Assembly (NCBI GenBank): GCA_036403815.1
Contig: DASWQH010000035.1
Coordinates: 1-64,000, forward strand
Length of the DNA: 64,000 nt
Direction of reading: 5' to 3'
DNA from: JACVRN01 sp036403815
GTDB lineage: Bacteria > Acidobacteriota > Blastocatellia > Pyrinomonadales > Pyrinomonadaceae
Part shown: positions 18,501 through 25,432 of the stretch, in pieces
Numbering within the stretch: the stretch's first letter is position 1
How the letters are laid out: each line of letters begins with the position of its first letter
Notes under the pieces: model-generated
Databases searched by the model: none
Told to the model about the DNA's origin: nothing
Seen by the model: only the letters and a program-made list of their open reading frames with translations
Translations under genes and position numbers: made by a program

Positions 18501-19868
18501 CTTAACTTCGTCAATATTTGGATAGTCGTCCCTCGCGTCCTCCGGCGGGTAGGCGCAGAGCATGTATTTGTACCAGTCGGAAAAGAGTTGCTTGCGCAGA
18601 GACTCTATCTCTTGCCATGCACGGTCATATTCTTGTTGCCGGTCATTGGCGGCGTTGAGCAGGTGGGCCATATCATCCGGCAGAGTAATTCCTGCATCGG
18701 CATCACCGGCATCAGCAGCCTCGGTTGTGGTTGATTCCGGTTGGATGGCCCAGAGAGAGCCGCCGGGAGCTGCTGTAAAGCCCTTCTCATGGCGGGCCTC
18801 CAGAAATTTTGGGCCGACATCTAGCTGACGGTGCTCAAGTCTGGGAGAGAGCTGCAAACCTTCCAGTTGGTCTTCGATGATATTTTTCGTAGCGCCCTTT
18901 TTTATCTTCGCATCCGATTGCTTGGCTAATGTCTCCGCCAGATATGCGGACAAAGCCTCCGTGCCTGTATTGCCTACGGCAATCGTGACAGGCCCATCCT
19001 CTTTTTCGTCTTCTGCTTTTTTACTAACAACCAGACGCGCGTAGCAGAGCATCCTCGCTGGGAAATCCTGCGTGCCGGGGAGAGATAGCATCAATTTTAA
19101 ATCACCAGGAGATAACGTCCATTTGAAATCATCTTCCAGAGCTTTTATCAGCGATTCATTATTGACCGCTTTATCAACTCGGGCTTTGATAAATTCATTC
19201 AGGTAATCTTGTGCAGGGTCGCTGTACCAGCCGATGACGTAATACTGCCGTTCATCAAGATTTGCTGAATAATCAGGATCGTAGAATCCAAATACGCTAT
19301 GGCAGTTAGGATAAAAGGCCGCGAAGGTCGGCTCGCCATAGCCCACGGCTGTCAGTTTTGGATAGTATTCATCTTTCGCATCAGGGCTGCTGTCCTTCAG
19401 TTCCATACTTCGCCCCAGATAACGAAAGGGTTGAGGAGATTGGCCCCGGCGATATGGAATCGTCACACTCATTGCGGAATGGTCTTCATCACTCTCTGGA
19501 TAAAGATAGTCGCTCTCGACAATCCATTCTTTTTCTACAACACCATTGTTATTGCAGCGCGTGACCAGCCACCAATTCGGCACTCGCGGGAAATCCTGTT
19601 TATCCGGGGTATCCGGGCTGTAGCGTGCTCTAGTGAGCGCGTCAGGCAATGACCAATGCAGATGTATGCCAGCCTTCAGCGGGAGGTTCTGGTTTTCAAA
19701 CGGCGTTGAAACTATCTCTTCACTGATATTAGCCACATCAGGATTCACATCTTGTGTCCCATCGAAATAAGGAAGACGACTAAAGTCTGCCATCGCCTCA
19801 ACAACCATTTGGTCTTCGGCAAGGACTAGAGCATCCAGATGCACAGGGACTAAGAGTATATTGCTCAT
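15570..19868 (-). CDS. Large protein with a peptidoglycan-binding-like segment, first gene of accessory operon
   Basis: About 1432 residues. The N-terminus (MSNILLVPVHLDALVL) leads into a segment with GIHLHWSLPDALTRARY and FPRVPNWWLVTRC. Around residues 519-568 a PG_binding_1-like helical repeat is visible (LKELGFDRDGKLVEKA, then AFQKSRGLTPDGTIGPETR), embedded in helical, coiled-coil-prone sequence. The C-terminal half is long and unassigned. No signal peptide is seen. ATG 19868 is chosen; an in-frame GTG at 19883 adds five residues. The PG-binding segment suggests contact with cell wall or another glycan, but this repeat also occurs in non-wall contexts. It is transcribed leftward as the lead gene of the five-gene operon; the stop is 74 bases before the S74 gene. 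Confidence 0.82.
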   Translation of the reverse strand: MSNILLVPVHLDALVLAEDQMVVEAMADFSRLPYFDGTQDVNPDVANISEEIVSTPFENQNLPLKAGIHLHWSLPDALTRARYSPDTPDKQDFPRVPNWWLVTRCNNNGVVEKEWIVESDYLYPESDEDHSAMSVTIPYRRGQSPQPFRYLGRSMELKDSSPDAKDEYYPKLTAVGYGEPTFAAFYPNCHSVFGFYDPDYSANLDERQYYVIGWYSDPAQDYLNEFIKARVDKAVNNESLIKALEDDFKWTLSPGDLKLMLSLPGTQDFPARMLCYARLVVSKKAEDEKEDGPVTIAVGNTGTEALSAYLAETLAKQSDAKIKKGATKNIIEDQLEGLQLSPRLEHRQLDVGPKFLEARHEKGFTAAPGGSLWAIQPESTTTEAADAGDADAGITLPDDMAHLLNAANDRQQEYDRAWQEIESLRKQLFSDWYKYMLCAYPPEDARDDYPNIDEVKSYVEVNVASLNNRIIEAGTLAKDDRGKFKAANDGPTLCSLAARLSEVINNLQASVDKHNEETRLQQRLKELGFDRDGKLVEKAKAAVTAFQKSRGLTPDGTIGPETRVALRQFVTGDKLTDANPSYRLKQISGPRYWQPTEPVLLIKGSIVEASERHGQDGRPSDGLMVTQWLKNADLENLRKDQDLRLRIRDKVSEIGRGPDSNFAFSQWTRQPWNPFLLEWEVEVFPLENKSNLDPVSGSYSSDFISDNYTLSENQVDLSFQPSKGSTTRAANLYSGRSILTPHAGIQLTQQIEAYLSRSSWLFQSGDIVDAAALCKELKSGTGAISTYLRSKFAKLTSDLLNAYTPPEQPTKQLVIALVNELNLRLKDSEFPGRDAAGGSSNATNELSIAELMRANRIALENAYTQSIAQTSTDTRQAYDNIRKAYDILTAQGFNCLSQSLGGFNEALLMHKQTLQLAISDPLGFDDYQTFAASVRDAVSNSIYSAPEPLNDFNPLRSGAMTILRLRLVDTFGQIKDLDVTKVITSEPMNSSVDDFHVSLAPRLVQPARINFRWLAAEGDEQEMNDHPATTPICGWMLTNNLDNSLMIYDNRGKALGALVLKDEKQSQPAWEPAPGSPEAVKEIAKIANPHLQKMVNTIQKCGVNFLKDFISAVDNALENIEPENFAQHQDIALLMGYPLALVRAALNLELQGLPAVHQGWNDLRQDMQRETRNDNGFSQVQFPIRIGEYKQFNDGVVGYWKEKGNDYEGDVFYAPQSDEEVEITDSYLKTHRTDSMTIFQSVKSEPQILSLLLDPRGLVHATSGVMPAKAIGIPPDQYAAALRSIEITFLSTPILTDVGKIHLSLPTEAGYKWSWLQQDEQGAWTEISSRGIVQRGAFDRFKSDADSIWAELIEQGWIELINKKDTTRASVTAKDKRGNQSLADSLKDKVAEIEDILDRTHIGPINPGAKFSGPQEIREGWLKLSVDDDSAT

Positions 19869-20024
19869 AGGGGTGGCCTGCACCTAATGCAAGGTGGCTG
19901 AGATTAGTCGGTATGGCTGGAATAGATTGGCAATTCCGGAGCGACAGGCATCAGAGGAGAAAAGAGTAGAATCTCCAATCGAGCCTCTGCTTAACGGCTC
20001 TTTCTTGCCAACCCGGAATCGTTA

Positions 20025-20360
20025 ATGAGCAGGGACGATATAGCGCCAGGGTGTTTTTGTCAATATTTATATCAAACTGAAAATTATACTTCGCTGGCGA
20101 ACTGTCCCTTTTTTATTGAACCGGAAAATAACCTGCCGGACTATTTGAAAACCGCCGTTGACGATACCATTATCCGTCTTAAACTGAATGAGGATGATAC
20201 TTTAATTCAGGAAAGAGCTAACGTGGTGCAGTGGTATGCTGATGAGGATGTTTCTTTTGTTTTTTTGGAACAGCGATACCCCTTTATTGCATACGAGCTT
20301 GACCGTCAGGGATTGAGAGAAGTGATTAAAACTAGGCTAAGGAAAAAGCCTGCGAGTTAA
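20025..20360 (+). CDS. Small hypothetical protein
   Basis: A 111-residue frame, divergent from the five-gene operon and inside the same putative mobile block. The sequence is acidic in the middle (LNEDDTLIQERANVVQWYADEDVSFVFLEQRYPF) and basic at the end (KTRLRKKPAS), and looks like a genuine small helical protein rather than a random frame. No family is recognised and no clear ribosome-binding site precedes ATG 20025. If real, it could be a small regulator or accessory factor of the block. Confidence 0.4.
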   Translation: MSRDDIAPGCFCQYLYQTENYTSLANCPFFIEPENNLPDYLKTAVDDTIIRLKLNEDDTLIQERANVVQWYADEDVSFVFLEQRYPFIAYELDRQGLREVIKTRLRKKPAS

Positions 20361-20612
20361 TATGATTCTAATATCGTCAAACTTCTAGCTGATCGGCATT
20401 TTATTGGTATCTTGTAGAAGTTTAACAGATGATAAAAAGCTACTTATAATGCCCTGTTTTTCCTTCTCTCTGCTTTCTACTCCTGATGTAGAGCGCAGAA
20501 GTAATGGAAGCCACCGTCACAGTAAGACTAGCGCTCCGCCACAGATGTCCGTTGTGCCGAAACTATCGCGAAAACTTTTGTGGTGGATACGACTTCATTT
20601 ATCCTAGACACG
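20361..20612. other. AT-rich non-coding stretch
   Basis: Between the small frame and the right end repeats I see no convincing gene, promoter or RNA. A 67-codon frame in this stretch has no ribosome-binding site and an implausible composition. Confidence 0.5.
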
Positions 20613-20659
20613 AGGGACAATCTTTATTGTCCAAGGACAAACTTTATTATCTGCAAACA
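20613..20659. repeat. Right end of putative 16-kb mobile block
   Basis: Read on the minus strand from 20659, the sequence begins TGTTTGCAG, then AATAAAGTTTGTCCTTGGAC, then AATAAAGATTGTCCC. It matches the left end (4392-4442) in order, spacing and about three quarters of the bases. On the plus strand GGACAAT-CTTT-ATTGTCC is also a seven-base-pair palindrome. The mlaD stop codon begins ten bases further right, so the block abuts the core operon. No matching five-base target duplication was found outside 4392 and 20659. Confidence 0.5.
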
Positions 20660-20669
20660 AGTAGACTTA

Positions 20670-21815
20670 TCAGAACAACTCGAATTTGACGGTCAGGTAT
20701 TTCTTTGGGTTCTGGCGGAAATCGTAGATCAGCTTGACGCCTTCGGATGAGAGTTGGTTGACGTTGTTGTAGAGTTGGTCATCTGTGATGAGTTTGCCGA
20801 GGGTGCCTTCGCCGCGCTGGGCGCCGCTGACGACGTTGTCTATGCGCTCGGCGGTGGTGTTGAAGCGTGCGATGGCTGTGCGGGCATCGTTGTAGATGGC
20901 ATCGTCGGTGATGAGCTTGCCGACTGTTCCGCGTCCCGCTTGAACGTCGGCGATGATGGAGTCGATTTTATCTACCGAGCGGTTCAGGCGCGCGACCGTC
21001 TGGTTGACGTTGTTATAGAATTCTTCGTCCTTGTAGAAGCGACCGATGCTGCCGCGTCCTGCTCGAATGTCTTCGCCGATGGCGCGTAGCTGTATGGCTA
21101 TATCGTTGGCGTTGTTGTAGAGTGCCGGGTCGTTGACGAATTTTCCGGCTGAGCCTTGTCCGCCCCTGATCTGTGCCACCACCTCGTCAAGGTCGCGGAT
21201 GGTAGTGTTGAGGTTATTGTAGAACGCTTCGTCTTTGACGAAACGGCCAAGAGAGCCTTCGCCCTTGTTGATTCCCACCACGATGTCGTTGACCTGATCG
21301 GAAATCTTATTGAGACGACCCACCAGGTCGTTGCCGGAGCTAGCAAGGTCACTAATGCCTCCACTTGAGCTTGCAGGCAAAAGTGCATTCTCCTGCACGG
21401 GCTGGCCTGCTGCCGTGCCCGGTACAATGTTAATCAGCTTCTCGTTGCCTAGAAGACTGGGAGAATCGAGTTGAGCAGTCGAGTCGCTGCGTATGCGCTG
21501 GTTGGCGGCCATCCCATCAATCTTGTTATCAATGGTCAGCCGCGCTTCTACTTTCGGCGCGTTCGGGTCGGCGGAAGGTTCCAGTAATCTAACGTCTTCT
21601 ACCTTACCTATACGCACGCCCGCAAGGCGCACTTCGGAACCGGCGCGCAGTCCTCCCGCCTGTGCAAACTGCGCCCGCAGGTGCAGCTTGCGCGCAAACG
21701 GATTGATGTCGCCCGTCGCGTTCAAGATCAGGAAGATTAAAACTGCAATGGCGACGACCACTAGAATGCCGACGCGCAGCTCGCTCAAACCGATTGTTTT
21801 TCTTGCAGGAGGCAT
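20670..21815 (-). CDS. mlaD: MlaD-family (MCE) phospholipid transport protein
   Basis: 381 residues. One N-terminal transmembrane anchor (residues 16-32) is followed by an MCE domain (about 40-130, with LRAGSEVRLAGVRIGKVEDVRLL). Proteins of this kind form the periplasmic ring that passes phospholipid between the inner-membrane ABC transporter and the outer membrane. The C-terminal 200 residues carry five repeats of the form G-x-G-[ST]-x-G-[KR]-[FL]-x-x-[DN]-x-x-[FIL]-Y-N, starting near residues 185, 219, 253, 294 and 335. They are probably helical coiled-coil extensions as in long MCE proteins. It is the third gene of the mlaE-mlaF-mlaD operon, separated from mlaF by a word hairpin. Its stop lies ten bases from the putative mobile block. 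Confidence 0.9.
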   Translation of the reverse strand: MPPARKTIGLSELRVGILVVVAIAVLIFLILNATGDINPFARKLHLRAQFAQAGGLRAGSEVRLAGVRIGKVEDVRLLEPSADPNAPKVEARLTIDNKIDGMAANQRIRSDSTAQLDSPSLLGNEKLINIVPGTAAGQPVQENALLPASSSGGISDLASSGNDLVGRLNKISDQVNDIVVGINKGEGSLGRFVKDEAFYNNLNTTIRDLDEVVAQIRGGQGSAGKFVNDPALYNNANDIAIQLRAIGEDIRAGRGSIGRFYKDEEFYNNVNQTVARLNRSVDKIDSIIADVQAGRGTVGKLITDDAIYNDARTAIARFNTTAERIDNVVSGAQRGEGTLGKLITDDQLYNNVNQLSSEGVKLIYDFRQNPKKYLTVKFELF

Positions 21816-21823
21816 AATTTATA

Positions 21824-21928
21824 AAGGATGAGGGCGGAGGGCGGAGGGATGAATAAGAATCGAGCGAATCATTCAATTGAATTTGTCACTCAAAGCTTCA
21901 TCCCTCATCCCTCATCCTTCATCCCTTC
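21824..21928. repeat. Word hairpin, GGATGAG/GGCGGAG type
   Basis: Left arm 21824-21853 is a 7-base-period array (GGATGAG, GGCGGAG, GGCGGAG, GGATGAA). Right arm 21897-21928 is an array of TCATCCC-type words that can pair with it. The loop of about 43 bases starts TAAGAA. It lies between mlaF and mlaD inside the operon. Confidence 0.85.
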
Positions 21929-21931
21929 CTT

Positions 21932-22849
21932 TCAGTGTCCGCGAAGGAATTTCTGGATGTATCTATCTTCAGCGTTGCGCAGGGTTTCGTCCGTGCCGCT
22001 GAAGATGACCTGTCCGTCGCGCATCATCAGGACTTTAGTGTTAATCAGACAAAGACGCTCGCCCTCTTTTTCAAAGACGACCTCGCCCGCATCGTTGACG
22101 ACGGCATATTCCGAAGTCAGGTAATCGAGGTTATTCATCTCGTGCGTGACGAAGATGCTTGATACATCTTCCAGATCGCGCAGCTTCATCGCCAGTTCGC
22201 AGATGGTACGCGCTGTCGGCGGATCGAGTCCAGCCGTAGGCTCGTCGAACATGACTATCTTGGGGTCTCCGACGAGAGCGCGTGCGATGCCGACGCGACG
22301 ACGCATACCGCCCGAAAGCTCTACAGGCATCTTATCAATAGCATCTTCCAGATTGACGAAGCGGAGCATACGGCGCACCTCTTGCTCGACCTCTTCTTCA
22401 GGCACGCCCTGCTCATGCAGCTTGAATGCAACGTTGTCGTAAACGGAAAGAGAATCAAAGAGCGCGCCTTCCTGGAAAATCATGCCGATCTTCTTGCGCA
22501 CGCGCATCATCTCCTGCTCGTCATAGTTTGTGATGTCCTCGCCATCCACCAGAATCTGGCCGGAGTCCGGCTTGAGAAGTCCGAGCACGAGCTTGATAGT
22601 AGTGGACTTGCCGCAGCCAGAGCCGCCAAGGATGAGCTTCGTCTCACCCTTCATCACTTTGAAACTGAGACCGTCCAGAACCTGCCGCTCGTCGAAGCCT
22701 AAGTGAACATCGCGAAACTCAATCGCAGGGATAGCGCGGTCTCTATCATCCACTTCCGCGAAAGTAGATTCGGCTGCGTTTTCGCTAACCTGCCCGTCGT
22801 ACGATGCATGAATGGACGGCTGCGTGACGTTAAGATCGGTTGAAGCCAT
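21932..22849 (-). CDS. mlaF: MlaF, ATPase of the MCE phospholipid transporter
   Basis: A 305-residue ABC ATPase. Walker A GGSGCGKST, Q-loop region IFQEGALFDSL, signature LSGGMRRR and Walker B MFDEPTAGLDPPT are all intact. The FQEGALFDSL segment and strong similarity to YrbF/Ttg2A-type proteins identify the MCE-linked ATPase. About 45 extra N-terminal residues (MASTDLNVTQPSIH...) precede the ABC fold, so an internal start is possible, though no better ribosome-binding site is visible. It energises phospholipid movement through MlaE and delivery to MlaD. mlaE lies 55 bases upstream; mlaD follows after the word hairpin at 21824-21928. Confidence 0.93.
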   Translation of the reverse strand: MASTDLNVTQPSIHASYDGQVSENAAESTFAEVDDRDRAIPAIEFRDVHLGFDERQVLDGLSFKVMKGETKLILGGSGCGKSTTIKLVLGLLKPDSGQILVDGEDITNYDEQEMMRVRKKIGMIFQEGALFDSLSVYDNVAFKLHEQGVPEEEVEQEVRRMLRFVNLEDAIDKMPVELSGGMRRRVGIARALVGDPKIVMFDEPTAGLDPPTARTICELAMKLRDLEDVSSIFVTHEMNNLDYLTSEYAVVNDAGEVVFEKEGERLCLINTKVLMMRDGQVIFSGTDETLRNAEDRYIQKFLRGH

Positions 22850-22904
22850 AACTTTTAAGGCGTAACTCGTAATTAGAAGAAGTCTGGTTTACGATTAACC
22901 AAAT

Positions 22905-23678
22905 TTATTGCCCGGTCGGCATTCCCAGAAGGTATTGAAGCCCACGCGCGAGGAAGAAGTCCGCGATAATGACGACGATGGATGCCGTCACTACCGAACG
23001 GGTTGTGGAGCGCCCGACGCCAACCGTTCCGCCTTCCGTGCTCAATCCTTTATAACATGCAATCGCGCCGATAATGAGCGCAAAAACTATTGGCTTGATG
23101 ACGCCGCCGATAATATCATCGCTCGTGATGCCGTCACGAACCGAATTCAGAAATGTTGACGACGACATGCCGTAAAGAACCGTTGCGACCGTCCAGCCAC
23201 CGCCGATTCCGACCACGTCTGCGATGACGGTCAACAGCGGCAAGGTTATGACCAGAGCCACTATGCGCGGAGCAACCAGCTTTCTAATAGGGTCTGTGCC
23301 GAGCGCCCGCATGGCGTCTATCTGCTGCGAAACAGACATAGAGCCAAGCTCTGCCGCGATGGCAGAGCCGACCCGACCCGTCACCATCAATGCCGTCAGC
23401 ACAGGCCCAAGCTCGCGTATCAGCGAGAGCGCAACGAGGTAGCCCGTCTGCTCCTGAGCGCCGTAGTATTTCAGAGTCGGAAAGGTCTGGAGCGTGAGTA
23501 CGCCGCCCGTGAAAAATCCCGTCAATATGATAATGGTCAAAGAGCCAACGCCGATGGTGTCCATCTGCGCAATGGTCTCCGGCACATATCGCGGACGCTT
23601 TAAAAGACCGCGCGCGGCGCGCGCCACCAGCAGTGTCGTCTCCTGCAATTCAAAGAGGGCGCGCGTAACTAGGTTCAT
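22905..23678 (-). CDS. mlaE: MlaE, permease of the MCE phospholipid transporter
   Basis: About 257 residues from MNLVTRALFEL. An N-terminal amphipathic helix is followed by five to six hydrophobic segments. Family hallmarks are the ELGPVLTALMVTGRVGSAIAAELGSM segment (the conserved cytoplasmic EA-like loop of MlaE/YrbE permeases) and IDAMRALGTDP. A TTG at 23723 would add 15 arginine-rich residues unlike the family, so ATG 23678 is preferred despite no clear Shine-Dalgarno. It forms the inner-membrane channel with MlaF and receives MlaD in the same operon. No mlaB- or mlaC-like gene is visible nearby, as is common outside Proteobacteria. Confidence 0.92.
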   Translation of the reverse strand: MNLVTRALFELQETTLLVARAARGLLKRPRYVPETIAQMDTIGVGSLTIIILTGFFTGGVLTLQTFPTLKYYGAQEQTGYLVALSLIRELGPVLTALMVTGRVGSAIAAELGSMSVSQQIDAMRALGTDPIRKLVAPRIVALVITLPLLTVIADVVGIGGGWTVATVLYGMSSSTFLNSVRDGITSDDIIGGVIKPIVFALIIGAIACYKGLSTEGGTVGVGRSTTRSVVTASIVVIIADFFLARGLQYLLGMPTGQ

Positions 23679-23723
23679 CGAGTCGGAATAGAGAGCGCGT
23701 CGCGCGCGCCTGTACCTGTGCAA

Positions 23724-23963
23724 CCTGGCATGAGCAGTAAACTCTTAGATAAACTTTGAATCTTGCTCACGCCGGAATAGTCTCTGGCACACCCTGCCTG
23801 GACGTTTTCAGCAAAAGGTGCGCGAAACTGTAAACGAGCGGCATCATGATGCGCAAAATAGGCGCATGCCGTCAAGCTAGAAATGCACGGAGCTTAAGAT
23901 AAATGAAGAAGGGAACGGTCTTTGCCCTGACCGGGTAAACAGAGGGAGTATGCTCGTAGAGCA
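23724..23963. other. Non-coding gap upstream of mlaE
   Basis: No convincing gene or RNA is seen. Short frames here have arginine- or histidine-rich compositions typical of shadow reading. The stretch presumably carries the mla promoter on the minus strand, but I could not identify good -35/-10 boxes. Confidence 0.4.
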
Positions 23964-23993
23964 AAAAGGCCACCGTTTCGACAGTGACCTTTT
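23964..23993 (-). terminator. Intrinsic terminator of the sigma/anti-sigma/Spy-like operon
   Basis: On the minus strand the stem AAAAGGTCAC pairs with GTGGCCTTTT around a loop of about ten bases and runs into TTTTTGC. It lies about 30 bases downstream of the stop of the Spy-like gene. On the plus strand it also ends in TTTT. Confidence 0.65.
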
Positions 23994-24022
23994 CAGAAAA
24001 TACATTTGAGTGCGCCAGCCAA

Positions 24023-24598
24023 TCAGGGACGCCCGCGTCGCTGGCGCAGGGGACGCCCGCCATCGGTTGGGTTGAGCGAATCCTGCCTGCGATTACGCAA
24101 AGGCGCGTTTCCGTTCTCCTGCAAGCGACGATTGCGACGCTCGGACTCCGCACGCAAGCGCAGGTCGCGGAAGGTTTGAAGCTGTTCCGGCGTCAGTATA
24201 CGGCGTACACCAAGCTCCGCCATCGCCTGAAGCCGCACCTGCGCGGCTTGAGCTTCGGCCAGCTCGCGCGCTCTACGCTCTACAACAGCATCGTCTGCAT
24301 TCTCCACGTAGATGGCTCTATCCAGCGCGATTCGAGCCGCGCGTATTCTTATCCCTATCTGGCGACGTATCTCCCTGTTCCCCTCGCGTATGGTTTTTAT
24401 CTTCTCAATTTGATCGGGCGTCAAATTCAGTTGCCGCACAAGGTCGCCGTCAGGGTTAGGCGGACGGGCATCAGTCTGACCCGGCGGCGCGCCCTGCTCG
24501 TCCTGCGCGAAAATGTGCGCCGGGGAAAAGATCAGTAAAAGCAGAAAGAGCGCGAGCTTCGTGGCTGCGCCAAGCTTCCGGCTATCAATCAGCTTCAT
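24023..24598 (-). CDS. Secreted Spy/CpxP-like LTxxQ protein
   Basis: 191 residues. An N-terminal signal peptide (about 1-31, TKLALFLLLLIFSPAHIFA with a likely AQ-D cleavage) precedes a helical, charge-rich domain. Two LTxxQ motifs are visible: LTPDQIEKI near residue 60 and LTPEQLQTF near residue 134, the hallmark of periplasmic Spy/CpxP/heavy-metal-resistance chaperones. The C-terminus is Arg/Asn/Pro-rich and probably unstructured. ATG 24598 is supported by GAGG about eight bases upstream. It follows an ECF sigma factor and its anti-sigma factor in one operon, so it probably senses or buffers envelope stress (misfolded protein or metal) for that pair. The exact stress is unknown. Confidence 0.82.
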   Translation of the reverse strand: MKLIDSRKLGAATKLALFLLLLIFSPAHIFAQDEQGAPPGQTDARPPNPDGDLVRQLNLTPDQIEKIKTIREGNREIRRQIGIRIRAARIALDRAIYVENADDAVVERRARELAEAQAAQVRLQAMAELGVRRILTPEQLQTFRDLRLRAESERRNRRLQENGNAPLRNRRQDSLNPTDGGRPLRQRRGRP

Positions 24599-24656
24599 CG
24601 TTAATGACCTCTGTCTTCTTTCGTGAATGCTTGTGCCCGTCTACAGACTTTGCATC

Positions 24657-25412
24657 TCATTGGGCTTCGTTTGAATCGTCAATCAAATCCGAAAGTCTGG
24701 GCAAGCCATCATCCTCTTTAGACCTCTGTACAAGCTCGGCCAACTGCTGGCGCGCCTCTTGCGATGCCTTAACTGTAGCAGGCTTCTCCCGGTTTCGCTG
24801 CTGTGCCAGGGCAGAAGATTTAGAGCCTGTTGGACTCTTAACCTTCGGGGCGGGAGCCGTGCCGTTATCTTTCACTACCTCAACCGGACGCTGCTCAGTC
24901 GCAGAAGCCTTGGCCTCCTGCTCCTGTTTGCGTCGAAGCTCCTCTGCGCGCTGCTTCAACATCTCGTCCAACTGAGCCTGTGTCGGGGCGGTCGGAACGA
25001 CCTGCACCATCGTCCCGCGTTGTTCTGAAAAATGCGCGACCGTGAAGACCATTAGAGCGCAGACGACAATCACAGCCACGGCGGTCGCCGCACGCATCCA
25101 TAAGGGCGAGAGCGTAAAGAATTCACGCAGCGCAGCCATAGCCGAACGCTTACGCGGCGCAGCGGCTGCTTCCGGCAATGCATGCGCGACTGCGTGCGAA
25201 GACTCGAAAGAGGGCAGCGACTGGTTTCGCCACTCGACTATATCTTCATGCACACGACTGAACGCCGCCATCTCGTTGCGGCACGAGTCGCAGTGCTCCA
25301 TGTGGCGCTCAAACTCTACGGCTTCGCTCTTACTCGCCTCGCCGTAAAGATAAGTGACCAAATCATCGGCGCAGGCACATGGGGCGCTCTGTTCCAGTTT
25401 CTCCTTCATCAT
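24657..25412 (-). CDS. Transmembrane anti-sigma factor with zinc-finger (zf-HC2/ZAS) domain
   Basis: 251 residues. The N-terminal cytoplasmic domain has Cys residues at CACAD and an H-x3-C-x2-C motif in HMEHCDSC (about residues 41-48), the zinc-binding anti-sigma signature. A single transmembrane helix (about 110-130, AVAVIVVCALMVFTVAHF) follows. The periplasmic part is K/E/Q-rich and probably coiled coil, ending in an acidic tail. It should hold the adjacent ECF sigma factor inactive until an envelope signal arrives. GGGAG lies close upstream, so the second of two adjacent ATGs (25409) may be used. It is 20 bases downstream of the sigma gene and 58 bases upstream of the Spy-like gene. Confidence 0.88.
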   Translation of the reverse strand: MMKEKLEQSAPCACADDLVTYLYGEASKSEAVEFERHMEHCDSCRNEMAAFSRVHEDIVEWRNQSLPSFESSHAVAHALPEAAAAPRKRSAMAALREFFTLSPLWMRAATAVAVIVVCALMVFTVAHFSEQRGTMVQVVPTAPTQAQLDEMLKQRAEELRRKQEQEAKASATEQRPVEVVKDNGTAPAPKVKSPTGSKSSALAQQRNREKPATVKASQEARQQLAELVQRSKEDDGLPRLSDLIDDSNEAQ

Positions 25413-25432
25413 CTTCTCCCAAACTTTCCAGC

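Noticed and set aside
20404..20607. Short plus-strand frames near the right end of the mobile block
   Set aside because: No ribosome-binding site, odd composition, overlapping each other; better explained as non-coding end sequence.
4387..20664. Target-site duplication flanking the mobile block
   Set aside because: Five bases outside the left tip (CTCAG) and right tip (AGTAG) do not match; using the outer palindrome at 4374 gives no match either.
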